This document shows, piece by piece, positions 10,145 to 20,980 of a stretch of DNA of 64,000 nucleotides (the first letter of the stretch is position 1; every line of letters starts with the position of its first letter). Under the pieces are notes generated by a model. The model worked only from the letters and a program-made list of their open reading frames with translations, made no database searches and was not told where the DNA came from. Location of the stretch: the NCBI GenBank assembly GCA_029582265.1, contig CM055834.1, positions 992,001 to 1,056,000 on the forward strand, in the 5' to 3' direction. The translations under genes were made by a program, and so were the position numbers. The DNA comes from Zoroaster sp. YZ-2022. Taxonomy: Eukaryota > Echinodermata > Asteroidea > Forcipulatida > Zoroasteridae.

Positions 10145-12610
10145 CCAGATCAACTTATTCAGCGTTATTATGGGCATAAAGTCACACGCACCAGTGATCT
10201 GGATCTTATTTGTGACTGTTCAGTTCATCGAATTCTAGAATCGGATCACTATGTAGTCAGTTTTGAATTAAACCAAAGCAAACCGAATCATCAGAAGACC
10301 ACTTCAACTGTCCGTAATTTTACTAATATTGACATGGATGCTTTTCACATTGATCTTGCTTATGAACTTGATAGATCGATTACATCAGATACATATGATG
10401 TCAATGATGCCATTCTTGTCTTTAACAATGCAATCAGAAGAGTAGTAGACAAATTTGCTCCTGTTGAAACTAAAACTCGCACACTTCGTCCCAAACATCA
10501 ATGGTACAATAATGAAATTCATGAAGCTCGCCGACAACGTCGTCGACTTGAACGAACTCTTAAGAAACATAACAATGAGATCAATCGTCAGCGCTATCTT
10601 TCTTATCACAAATATGTTATCGACTTGATTCAGAATGCAAAGCAGGAGTTCTTTAATAGCGAACTGCAATCTGCCGATATGAAAAAGGTGTTTCAAATCA
10701 CTAACACTTTGCTGAACAAAAATAAAAAATATTTTCCTGTATGTGATTCAAATGAACACCTGTCCAACAAATTTGCAGACTTCTTTGAGAACAAAATTGT
10801 CAAGATTCGCACAGATCTTGATAATGACACTGATTTGGCAAACTCCATTCCACTTGATAATGTGTCCGACACTGTGCATGCAATAACTGTTCTGAATAAC
10901 TTTGAACCAGTTGATGAAAATGAGATTTGTAAAATTATCTCACGATTAGCAAACAAGTCTTGTTCTTTGGACATCTTGCCAACATGGATGGTTAAGCAAT
11001 GCACCAACATTATTGTACCAAAGCTGACTTATATTGTTAACTTATCTTTATCAACTGGTGTTTTTCCGAATGTTCTAAAGCAAGCTGTCATTACGCCCAT
11101 TCTCAAGAAACCATCTTTGGATACTAATCAGTTGAAAAACTACAGACCAGTTTCCAATATACCTATGTGGTCTAAAGTCATTGAAAAGGCTGTCGCTTCA
11201 CGTCTAAATGATCACCTTGCTGATAATCATCTGAATGAGACTTTCCAGTCTGCTTATCGTGTCCTACATAGTACAGAGACAGCATTGCTTAAAGTTAAGA
11301 ATGACATTATGTGTGCTTTGGATCAAAGGAGAGCTGTCTTTGTTGTACTCCTTGACCTTAGTGCAGCTTTTGACACTGTTGATTATCATATTTTCTTAAA
11401 ACGTCTTTCTGATACATTTTGCATCAAGGATACGGCCCTCCATTGGTTCTCCTCTTATCTACAAGGTCGACGAAATCGTGTTGTAGTTTCAGGATCGTAT
11501 TCTTGTGAACATATTATGGACTACGGACTGCCACAAGGTTCGGTCATAGGACCTATGGGGTTTTCTCTTTACACTCATCCTCTTGGCGAAGTTATCCGTC
11601 GGCACCATGTCAATTACCATATGTATGCCGATGATACGCAATTGTATGTTGACTTCGATCCAACCGTGCTAGGTGAAAAAGAGAAAGCCTTGAATATACT
11701 TATGTCATGTATAGATGATGTTATAGTCTGGATGTGCAGAAATAAATTAAAACTAAATGCTGAGAAAACTGAATTCTTTGTTGCTGCCTCTAAGAACAAT
11801 TTATCACATGTTCAAGATGTTTCTCTTAACATTGGAAATGCTACAGTAACCCCCTCAACCAATATTCGGAATCTGGGTGTCACGTTTGACCCTGTCATGT
11901 CAATGTCATCTCAAGTCAATTCAATATGTAGTTCTACTAATTACCATCTGCGCAACATTGCAAGGATTAGAAAATACATTGATCATGATACTTGTCACCA
12001 TGTGGTTCGTTGTCTTGTTACTTCTCGTCTAGACTATTGTAACTCTCTATTATATGGCATCACCAAAGCACATCTTAAACGTCTCACTGGTATTCAATAC
12101 AGAGCTGCCAAACTTATTCTCGCCGTTAACTGCTGGAGAGCTCATGGATCTCCCTTACTTGCTCAACTACACTGGCTACCCATTGAGAAACGTATCCAGT
12201 TTAAAACTCTGTTATATGTTTTCAAATGTTTGAATGACATTGCTCCACCTTATCTCTCTGATATGTTTCATCTTCACCAAAGTAACCGTCAAGGACTCCG
12301 TTCTTCCTCTGATAGAACTCGACTTACCATTCATAAGTCCAGATTATCTTATGGCAGACATGCCTTCTCACACTTTGCTGCTGAACTTTGGAACGGTCTC
12401 CCCATTATTGTCCGTGATTCTTCTTGTGTAGTAACATTTAAGAGTAAACTTAAGACTTATTTGTTTTCTAATGTGTAGATTTTAGATTTTGTTTTGTTAT
12501 GTTTTTGCCCGTTTTAATTTTTCCAATACTTTTGTTATGCGCTTTGATCATGCTTTGGAAAAGCGCAATATAAATGCCTGTTATTATTATTATTATTATT
12601 AAAGTTGATT
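10145..12610 (+). mobile_element. L2/CR1-group LINE, 5'-truncated
   Basis: It starts inside the C-terminal part of the endonuclease (GHKVTRTSDLDLIC...SDHYVVSFEL, about 10163-10270), continues through a full reverse transcriptase, and ends with a short 3' UTR carrying GAAAAGCGCAATATAAATG and a (TTA)n tail at about 12582-12600. A hairpin-like end plus a TTA-type microsatellite tail is typical of L2/CR1 elements. It is nested inside the TTAA transposon, which is nested in the Polinton. Confidence 0.85.
10334..12478 (+). CDS. LINE reverse transcriptase ORF, open but 5'-truncated
   Basis: A 714-codon open frame; the same frame is open upstream to about 10145. The ATG at 10334 is therefore just an internal Met. 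RT motifs in order: LKNYRPVSNIPMWSKVIEKA, VFVVLLDLSAAFDTVDY (catalytic Asp), YGLPQGSVIGPMGFSLY, and the catalytic box YADDTQLY. After this come the thumb (LNAEKTEFFV, NLGVTFD) and a C-terminal region with SRLDYCNSLLYG and LHWLP.I. It is the best-preserved coding sequence among the mobile elements here. It lacks most of the endonuclease, so it cannot move on its own. Confidence 0.9.
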   Translation: MDAFHIDLAYELDRSITSDTYDVNDAILVFNNAIRRVVDKFAPVETKTRTLRPKHQWYNNEIHEARRQRRRLERTLKKHNNEINRQRYLSYHKYVIDLIQNAKQEFFNSELQSADMKKVFQITNTLLNKNKKYFPVCDSNEHLSNKFADFFENKIVKIRTDLDNDTDLANSIPLDNVSDTVHAITVLNNFEPVDENEICKIISRLANKSCSLDILPTWMVKQCTNIIVPKLTYIVNLSLSTGVFPNVLKQAVITPILKKPSLDTNQLKNYRPVSNIPMWSKVIEKAVASRLNDHLADNHLNETFQSAYRVLHSTETALLKVKNDIMCALDQRRAVFVVLLDLSAAFDTVDYHIFLKRLSDTFCIKDTALHWFSSYLQGRRNRVVVSGSYSCEHIMDYGLPQGSVIGPMGFSLYTHPLGEVIRRHHVNYHMYADDTQLYVDFDPTVLGEKEKALNILMSCIDDVIVWMCRNKLKLNAEKTEFFVAASKNNLSHVQDVSLNIGNATVTPSTNIRNLGVTFDPVMSMSSQVNSICSSTNYHLRNIARIRKYIDHDTCHHVVRCLVTSRLDYCNSLLYGITKAHLKRLTGIQYRAAKLILAVNCWRAHGSPLLAQLHWLPIEKRIQFKTLLYVFKCLNDIAPPYLSDMFHLHQSNRQGLRSSSDRTRLTIHKSRLSYGRHAFSHFAAELWNGLPIIVRDSSCVVTFKSKLKTYLFSNV

Positions 12611-14600
12611 TATGGTAACTGGATTAAACTTGGCTTCATATTCAAAGGACAGGAATTGGCTGGGGGTTGCTGAAGACACTGAAGCGTGGAGGAGCATATA
12701 AATATTTCCCCTTTCTTTTTGTTTTTCTTTACCAAGGAAAAGTTACCCTGTGAGAGAAGAGTCTTTACACTCTTGATATTTCCATTTCCAGGCTGTCAAT
12801 AATTTTCGCTACATGGAACATAATAGAAAGTTGGCTAATAATACCACAGAGTCTACTCAAAGCACAGCCGTATCGTAGTTGGGTGGAGAAGAAACAATGC
12901 CGCTAATGTCAAATAGCTAATGTCTGCAGTCTTCAAAGCTTGTATGGATATCAGCTAATTTGTCTTTCAGTAGAAAACAAGCTTATAAATACTACATGAT
13001 AAAGTTGCAAGAAAGCTTGCATCCGTGCTTCCCTTTTCCCCTGCCAACAACAGAAGAGTAAGGCCACAAATTGTAATTAGCCAATTGACAATTCAAACAA
13101 AATTAAATGTAATTACATCCACTTTACCAAATCTAATAATTGCTTGCCCTTTTCATTTTGTTTATGGAAAAACCTTCAAATTGCAGATTTAGATGAAGCC
13201 AACGTTGGTATTTATGTCTTGGTATTAAGTCTTGTACAAAAATAAATTTAATAGATGGACTGCATGTTTATATACCGAGAGTGATCTTTATTTATAATAT
13301 ACTTCACTTTCAACTCAAGTTTATAATGAACAAAAATATAATGATAAATTGACAATGATAGTAATCAAGCATCTCCTTATTGTGACATGCTTATAAATTG
13401 TCTTTGTTTTCACCTATACTTAAAAATCATTTATAAAATTTGAAAACAAATTCTACATTGCTTTTTACATTTTCAAGGTTGTACACACATGTTTAGACAT
13501 TGAAATAATCAAGAGTTGTATGGGTGCTTGTAAATTGCTAATAAAACAATGAAATACATATTTATTTTATTTGTCCATTTGGTTTCATGACTTGACTTTT
13601 GTGGTTCCACTCCTCCCCCCCCCCCCATAATCAATTGAAACCACCTTGCTGACCTGTTTAACCTATTATAAAGAATCTAACAATGAGTGTACATGGCCTT
13701 ACACATGTAACAAGTGAAATGACCAGTGTAAATGAACCCAACCATGATCCTTTGTTGACAAGAAAACAAAATCAATCTGCACAATAAATGTAGCTCTGTA
13801 TTTACGATTTAGTGACATTTCAGAATGGGTGACATTCACTATGATTCAGGGACTGTCATTGGAATCGGTAATTTTGGAATAAAATGCTTGCCCCCCCCCC
13901 CTTATCTCTGGTAAATTCTTGTATTTTTTACATAATTACTTTTTTCTCTCTCTAAGATAAAAGCACTTTGGACAAATTAATTTGGTCATAAGGCCTGTGT
14001 CCTGACCAAATAAAAATGTTTGATAATATTTTGAGAATATGAGAATCTAATTTCTAAACCAAAATTGAAGCTTCCCTTTCAACATTTTTTCCTGTCAAAT
14101 ATGTAGATATGTAATCAGGGGTTAGGGCAATTTCACATCATTGCCAGGGGACATTGTCATGATTGTGTTCATGTAGGCCTACAGTCCTGTACATCATGTA
14201 CTGTCTACCAATCAATAGCAATGCAAACTTGTAATAATAATATTGATAATTGAGATGCTCACCCAGAATCCAGTATGTCCAGACAGATGCCTTTCTCCAT
14301 AGTTGATCCAATGTCTATCAAGCCTAAGTACTAGGCATTTTCATCACTTTTTGGATGATCTTGGACGTCGACGTGCACCTGGTTGCAATCGAATCCAGGA
14401 ATTCTGTGATCGTTCGTGTGTTTACAACAGATACAAAATGTACAGACTGGAACCTTGTTCCTCTTGTTACAATCACAACGGTGTGCAATGCAGAGGTACC
14501 AGTCTAAATACAATCGGCAATTGTCGTACAGGTTTCACGGTCATGTAGACAACTGGAAATGAGTATACGTGACCTTTGACCTTATTGTTGTTTTTTGGAC
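12611..14600. other. Right interior of the TTAA transposon, no gene called
   Basis: AT-rich sequence with C-runs at about 13614-13626 and 13891-13901. Short cysteine-containing ORFs overlap on both strands at 14303-14548 but match nothing I know. Confidence 0.4.
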
Positions 14601-14612
14601 ATTTCTCGGTAA

Positions 14613-15755
14613 TTACACGATACCTGGATTTTGTTTTTTGAAGAAAACCTTCCAAAAATGATTATCTATCATTCTATCAAGCCCATTTTTTGCACTTTTA
14701 GGGCGGTGTGTACCTTTAAGCGTAGCTATTTCATCTAATAATTCTCGCTCTCGTTGTACGAGTTGTTCCATCGCATTTTCATCTCCTATATCATCTTTAG
14801 CGATTCGTTCTTTAACCGTTGTCAATTCTTTCTTTCGCGCATACAATTCGGCTTCAATTTTTAATTTGTGTCCTTGCGCTGTTTTCATAAGATCTGCGTA
14901 ACCCCTTATTTCACGCCATGTATTCATTTCCTCTCGAGTTGATGCATCTTGCGCGAGAAAATCAAGAAAATCTTCGATTGTATTCTCCGTTGCAGACGCT
15001 TGTGCATCGCTTAGTAGAGTACCATCGTAGTCATACTCTTCTCGAGGTGTAGTTGGTAACTCGTGCGGTATATCTCTACGAAGAGGCGTTTTATCGAGAA
15101 CGACCGTCGGAGCTTGTAGATTTTTTAAAGTTTCATCCGCTTTCTTTCGTACCTCTTTCGATATTTTTCCTTTTTTTAAACCGTAATTAATTACACCCAA
15201 CTGGTTTCTAATAAAATCAATGCCAGAGTGTCCAGCTTTTTCAGCTCTAGTTTTTATCGTACTTGTAGCGGCAAAAGTATTTGGTTTATTTTTAAGCGTT
15301 AACATGACATCATCGTAATAGAAACCATCTTTTAATCGATGAAACCGCTCGTATTCGAGTAATTCTTTTAATTCATAGCCCTCGTTTTTTAATTTCAATC
15401 TTAATTTGTCAATCAACGCTATTGATATCTGCGCGTTTAAATCCATTTCGGATGCGGATCCGCCCTCTTTTTCTAATAATCTATTTAACCTTTGTTGTAA
15501 TTCGTCTTGATTGCCTAAATACATATCGTCGTGCATTTCGTTTTCGGCTGCATCTTGTTCTCGATAATCTACTTCTTGTTCTTCTTGTTGTTGTTCCCAT
15601 ACTGGAGGAGCCTCATTATCTGACCATACTGGACTAATATAATGAGGATCCTCATTTACTCGTTCTTCGTCTTCTATCATTAGTGGATTATAATACGGAT
15701 CCTCATTTACTTGTCTCGGTGGAAAATCTTCCATTTCGAATTCTCCTTGCGCCAT
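14613..15755 (-). CDS. Coiled-coil virion-type protein, C-terminus replaced by transposon
   Basis: The start at 15755 (MAQGEFEMEDFPP) follows GTAAA. An acidic N-terminus (about residues 1-90, with repeated NEDP and EEQE) is followed by a long helical region with predicted coiled coil (NQDELQQRLNRLLEKE; ELYARKKELTTVKERIAKDD; QRERELLDEIATL). Polinton sequence ends at the TTAA at 14716. The last 33 or so residues, to 14613, are encoded by the inserted transposon and are not original. The frame is otherwise intact over about 346 codons. The function is unknown. A scaffold or minor virion protein is inferred from shape and from its position beside the capsid gene. It overlaps the upstream gene by about 49 bases. 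Confidence 0.6.
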   Translation of the reverse strand: MAQGEFEMEDFPPRQVNEDPYYNPLMIEDEERVNEDPHYISPVWSDNEAPPVWEQQQEEQEVDYREQDAAENEMHDDMYLGNQDELQQRLNRLLEKEGGSASEMDLNAQISIALIDKLRLKLKNEGYELKELLEYERFHRLKDGFYYDDVMLTLKNKPNTFAATSTIKTRAEKAGHSGIDFIRNQLGVINYGLKKGKISKEVRKKADETLKNLQAPTVVLDKTPLRRDIPHELPTTPREEYDYDGTLLSDAQASATENTIEDFLDFLAQDASTREEMNTWREIRGYADLMKTAQGHKLKIEAELYARKKELTTVKERIAKDDIGDENAMEQLVQRERELLDEIATLKGTHRPKSAKNGLDRMIDNHFWKVFFKKQNPGIV

Positions 15756-16204
15756 TTTACAATTACTTTACATCTTTTTAACAATTTATAACTCGCGTAA
15801 CCTACAGCGCTCATCCCTAAAATAATGAATATGATTTCTCGCGTTTTTTGATCTTGGCTCGGAACGTAAAAATCTTCAAGTTGTGGTTCGTTGTATAAAT
15901 CTTTTGGTAAATCAAAATGATCGCCCGTAACTCGTGAATATTCATTCATCGCTTCGTCAATGCTATTAAACGTTCTTACAGCGCTCGATTCTTTTTGTAT
16001 TTTTTCGTTTAAATAATCTAGATATTTTAAACGCTTTTTACTAAATTCGTCTCTGGCTTTCGAAAGTTGTTCTAGCGCTAAATCGTGTCTTTTACGTTCT
16101 TGTTCGGCGTCGCTAGAACGAAAAGTACTAAATAAAAAAATTGATCCAGTAAATGCTAACGCGTTGACTACCGCGCCTCCAATCATCATCGCTACACTCA
16201 CCAT
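15707..16204 (-). CDS. Two-membrane-segment Polinton protein
   Basis: 165 codons, starting MVSVAMMIGGAVVNALAF at 16204. An N-terminal hydrophobic segment (about residues 3-27) is followed by a charged helix (QERKRHDLALEQLSKARDEF), a central part with VRTFNSIDEAMNEYSRVTG, and a second hydrophobic segment (about 123-143) with a basic tail. I recall close relatives with this N-terminus beside Polinton-like polymerases. It is a probable membrane or virion-entry component, by inference. It is divergent from the capsid gene, and the two starts are 55 bases apart. The frame is intact. Confidence 0.6.
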   Translation of the reverse strand: MVSVAMMIGGAVVNALAFTGSIFLFSTFRSSDAEQERKRHDLALEQLSKARDEFSKKRLKYLDYLNEKIQKESSAVRTFNSIDEAMNEYSRVTGDHFDLPKDLYNEPQLEDFYVPSQDQKTREIIFIILGMSAVGYASYKLLKRCKVIVKWRKENSKWKIFHRDK

Positions 16205-16262
16205 TTTACTTTTTATTTTTATTTTTTTTAATTTATTTTATATTTACAAACTGTAAAATATG
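16202..16262. promoter_or_regulatory. Divergent promoter between membrane and capsid genes
   Basis: The 55-base AT-rich gap carries CATTTTAC at the minus-strand start and GTAAAATATG at the plus-strand start, a small inverted pair that places TAAAATG-like sequence at both start codons. It matches the pattern seen at other starts in the element. Confidence 0.55.
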
Positions 16263-17303
16263 ACTAATGCATACGGAGATGTACTCGATCCATACAGAAG
16301 ATTAAGAGAACCGAGAGGTATAAAAGGATTGCGTCAAATAGTCGTCGTTACAAACAATCCGAGCACTATTACCGAAAATCGTTTTCCAAATTTAGGAATA
16401 AATGACGTCATCGTTCCCGGAAAGGTTCGATTAGCTTTCAACATTGATCTTTTTTCTGCGGATGATGATACGAGAACGATGGTACAAAACATAGGTAGAG
16501 CTATCGTAAAAAATATAACCATTAAAATGGAAGGAAATGAAATATTTTCATTAGACGAAGCGGATGTGTTCAATTGTTATAAAGACGAATGGTTAACGAA
16601 AGATCAACGCGACAATCTAGCGTATCAAGGAATCGAAGATCCTAACGTGACTAAATTAAGAATAAACGCTAGCGATAAGGTTCCCCCCGCGGGCAACGGA
16701 GGAAAAGATAAAGCCATCGCGGATACATATAAAAATAGGTATCACATTCCGCTCGATTTTGAATTGACTGATCATCAATTCAATTCAATTCATTTCAATT
16801 CATTTTATTCATCATGTGACACACATGAAATTTGTTATCCTTTGTACAGCAGTAAAAATTTCTTTAAAATATCAATAAAATACACACATTGCACAATAGT
16901 AATAAAAACAGAAAACAGAAATGTTTTCTAAATTTACAAAACTTAATAAAAAGATTTTATCACCCCGACTAAACTAAATGGAATAGGCAAATGATACAAA
17001 TTTCAGGAGCCAGATAGACAAAGTATACAAAAATACAGAAACAATGATAAATGGTAAATGGCGAAGGAAAACAAAAGTACAATAAAAACAACACATTAGC
17101 TACATGCCCCCCCCCCCCCCATAAAACATACCTAGGTGCACTAGGCAACCAAAAGCCAAGTGGCAACAGGGCACACAAACCATTATCTACTAAATTTACA
17201 GTTAAAATTGTATATGGCATTAGGTAAAAAAGAATTTTTAAACCTGTTTGTTTTAAGGTTTAATTGACGAATTCTACCCGATTTATTTATAGCAATCAGC
17301 GGG

Positions 17304-19964
17304 TTAAGAAGCATTGTCAGACAAAATACAATTGAACTTATTCATGAGACTAGTTTGGACCAACTTATGAAGACCTTCGGTATCGTCACCTATAATCCTG
17401 CCAGCATGTTTCACAATGCGTTCTAGTTTCTTACGATTGATAACAGTGAGAGAATTAAACCAACTGATAGCGCAGAAAGTAAGCAATGATTGAATTGTAC
17501 TCTGGTAAAACAGTTTTAAAACCCGGGTATTTACATTAAAACATTTCAGTTTCCTTACAAAGTGTAACCGTTGATTGGCTTTTTTGTAAACTTTTGTGGT
17601 GTTAGAATTCCAGTTTAGTTGACTATCAACCACAGTACCAAGGTACTTGTATTCATTTACTACTTCAACGGACACATCGTTAAGTTTAACAGGTTGCATA
17701 GTTTGTTTGTTTTTTTGAAAATTAATAACAATTTCTTTAGTTTTTTGTACATTAATTGTTAAGTGATTTTCAACACACCAATTAACAAACAGATCAATGT
17801 TGTTTCTATAATCCAGTTCATTATTATTAGCTATCAATCCTGTCAGGACGGTATCGTCAGCGTATTTAATCAGAATACATGAGTCATTTTGCACTTTAAA
17901 GTCACTTGTAAACAAGGAGAACAAAAGGGGCGATAAAACACAACCTTGGGGAACTCCAGTACTCAAATGTGTAACGTCGGAGCTAACACCACTTACTCTG
18001 ACCCTCTGTGATCGTTGAAGTAGAAAGTCATTAATCCAGAGGGAAAGGTGTGGGTTGACATTCAAATTCTGTAATTTGTGTAATAGAGTCTGGTCTAATG
18101 GTGTTAAATGCAGAAGAGAAATCAATAAATAATGAACGGGCATAAGTCTTACAGGTGTCAAGATGACTGTAAATGTTATGTAACAATGTTATTATTGCAT
18201 CATCCACACCACAGTGAGCACGGTACGCAAACTGAAAGGGGTCTCCTGCTTCACGTGTTTCATCAAGCAGGAAATCTCTGACGATTCTTTCAAAACATTT
18301 CATCACAATGGGTGTGAGGGCAACAGGCCTCTAGTCGTTGAGAATAGCTGGCTTGGTTGTTTTAGGGATTGGACTGATTATAGAAGATTTCCATAGCTGC
18401 GGAACTATGTGAGTGTCCAAAGACCATTGAAATAACCGCTGAAATATTCCTGCGAGCTCTTTGTAACATGCTTTCAAAGTTTTACCAGATATCCCGTCTG
18501 GACCAGCAGCTTTGTTTATCTTAATAGATTTAAAAGCCTTTTCGATTTGGGAGGTTGTGAGAACAATGTTATCGTGTATACTTCCTTGGGAGGTTAGGTC
18601 TATACAGAGTTGGGTGTAAGCTGGGTCATGACAAGTGTTTCTATTTTCAAAACGACAATAAAATTGATTGAGGTCGTTGACGAACTGTTTTAAATCGCTG
18701 GAGGGCGGCACCTTAAACTTATTACGTACTCCAAAACCTGTGATGTCTTTTAGTCCATTCCATGCACTCTTTAGATCGCCATTTTCAAATTTACGTTCGA
18801 TTTTACTCCCATATTGTTTTTTGCATTGATTGACGAGATGTTTGATTTCTTTCCGCAGTTGACGTTTTTCTTGAAGATTATTATTAATGTGTGCCATCTG
18901 CTTTCTTTTGACGAGTTCTCGTAAGTCTTTTGTTAACCATGGCTTATTGTTGGGGTAAATCTTTATTACTTTTTCTGGAACGATTAGGTCCTCACAGAAC
19001 TTGACATAATCAGTGATAACACTAGCAGAGTCTTCAATTGAGTCTTGATCCAGCAAGACATCCCAGTCGGTACATTCGAAGCAGCTACGAAGAGTTTCCA
19101 TATTATTTTGATTTCAACTTCTGACTTTCCTGGTAGCTGTCTTATTTTGCTTAAGTTTTTGTTTATATAATGGGAGTAGGTATAACATATCATGGTCTGA
19201 TTTGCCGAGTGGTGCTCTGCTGAAAGGCTTGTAGGCGTGAGGTATGTTCCCGTAACATTTGTCAAAAGTACGATGACCTCTAGTTGGAATGTTCACATAC
19301 TGGTGGTAATGAGGCATCACGTGTTTTAAATCACATTCATTGAAGTCTCCCATGATTAGTTTGATAGCATCTGGGGATTGTTTTTCTAAGTCTTGAACAA
19401 ATTCGGCAATGGTAGTAGAGGCATTATTAACATCTGCTCTTGGATGGATATACACAACTGTAACAAATATCTGTGGGAATTCTCTTGGAAGATAGTGTGG
19501 TCGTAGACCTACAGTAATGAGTTCGATGTCGGGCGAGCAATAGTGTTGGTACACCATCTTTGATTGACGTAAATACAAACACCTCCACCTAAGGATTTCC
19601 CGGACTCTGGGGTCCTGTCCATACGTTTGCAAATGAATCCATCAATATCTGTTCCAATGTTTGTGTTGGAGTCTTTGAACCATGTTTCGCTGAAACACAT
19701 AAAGCTACAATCTTTATATTCGTTGATGTATTTAATATTGGCAGAAAGTTTATCTAGTTTATTGAAAAGCGACTGTGCATTACCTGTCATTATTGATGGT
19801 AGTAGTGGATTGAATCTACGGCGTCGAAGACGAGCTCGGACTCCACCCTTTTTACCACGTTTGCGTTTCCGTAAGTCTTCTGGAATGTCAGGGGTAATGG
19901 CTGCCGATGACCCGCGAAAATCTAACAGTTCGTTGCGTCCATACACAATGCGTTGTGGCTGCAA
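17304..19964 (-). pseudogene. LINE endonuclease-reverse transcriptase, multiply frameshifted
   Basis: Reading on the minus strand from 19964: a basic region (RKRKRGKKGG...LRRRRFNPLLPSI), then the start of an AP-endonuclease domain (TGNAQSLFNKLDKLSANI, CFSETWF, GGGVCIYV). Another frame follows to 19114 (IKLIMGDFNECD; KSDHDMLYLLP). Then comes the RT: INKAAGPDGISGKTLKACY and ISPIPKTTKP to 18331, FQFAYRAHCGVDDAII and SLFIDFSSAFNTI near 18031-18306, and GVPQGCVLSPLLFSLFTSD and the catalytic IKYADDTVLTG in 17304-18161. At least four frame changes make it inactive. Confidence 0.85.
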
Positions 19965-20034
19965 TGGCCACTCGCACGCAATAGTGCATTCGGTAGGTAC
20001 AGCTAAAGTGTGTCCAAAATTACTCAGTAGAGGT

Positions 20035-20980
20035 CAGTGGCGCACCCAGGATTTGATTGTGGGGGGGGGGGGGTGGCTCAAAATATTTTTATTTGAAATC
20101 CAATATGGGGGAGAGACATGGCTGATCCAAACCATAACCGCTGGCGCGGCTGCAGCCATGTCGTGCTCGTCAGTGAACCTACGGCACATGTTAAATGTTT
20201 CCTGGTGGTTTCTATAGTCATAAAAAGAAGACATTATGGCATGATTCGGACTCGTAGGGTTTTACCTTCCATATAATTTCCTCCTCTTGATGTAAAGAAC
20301 TTGAGCTTGTTTCGTCTGCAAGATTTCTATAGTTAAATACTTTCATTGCGTGGACGTAAAGTTTGTGATCATTCCGGGCGGAGCTAAAAATTTTCAAACA
20401 CGAATTTGGCGGCAAAACCAAATCCCAATATTATCCAATCGGTGTTTGCTAAAAGAGTGTCACATAATCTTTGTAAATTAAAACCCAATCCTGGGCCATT
20501 GTGTACAAACTGGAAAGGAGTTGATTATAATGCGGGCGTGTTTAAATTTTACGAGTAACCTCAACGACAGTCAACGACCTCAACAAGAGAAACGGACAAC
20601 AGAAAATGAAAATAAAATTAAGTAAAGCTGCTCCCTGATCAGGGTGCACCATGGCAGGGGGGGGGGGGGAATGTGTAAAAATGCTTGTTATATATACTGG
20701 TGGCCCTTCAAGCTTACATGCACATGCATACGCAACGCCGTAAAATATAATAGTGAGTGGAATAAATGGAAAACTTTTGGAGGGGAGCTTGAGTCTCCTG
20801 AGTCCGCATCCCTTGTACCACTGCCCTATACTCCTTGCCGAACTCCTCTGTAGACAAGACTTGGGCTCAGATTTTGCTCTCTTTCCTGGCTCCTTCTTTA
20901 GAAAAACAAAAAAACATCAGCGGGCCCTTGGGGGGGGGGGGGGCTCGAGCCCCCAAGCCCCCCCCTTGGGTGCGCCACTG
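20035..20980. mobile_element. hAT-type non-autonomous element with 8-bp TSD
   Basis: It starts CAGTGGCGCACCCAGG and ends CCTTGGGTGCGCCACTG, near-perfect inverted ends, and is flanked by the direct 8-bp duplication GTAGAGGT (20027-20034 and 20981-20988). Eight-base duplications and CA-G ends fit hAT. G-runs just inside the left end and before the right end pair with C-runs. No transposase is present. Confidence 0.85.

Larger units (their letters stand above)
7264..14719. mobile_element. 7.46-kb TTAA-flanked DNA transposon inside the Polinton
   Basis: The left end reads TTAA-AGATACACACCGCC and the right end is the complement of TTAA-AGGTACACACCGCC (14702-14719), so both ends have TTAA as target duplication. 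Similarity extends about 100 bp inward (TTGGAAAGATCTTTCAAAA versus TTGGAAGGTTTTCTTCAAA). TTAA targets are typical of Kolobok and piggyBac. No transposase was recognised, so the superfamily is open. It landed where the plus gene at 6026 and the minus gene at 15755 converge. It carries later insertions (MITE 8945-9174, LINE about 10145-12610). Confidence 0.75.

Noticed and set aside
16932..17220. Minus-strand hydrophobic ORF downstream of the LINE RT
   Set aside because: Lies in the LINE 3' UTR with a poly-C run; no motif.
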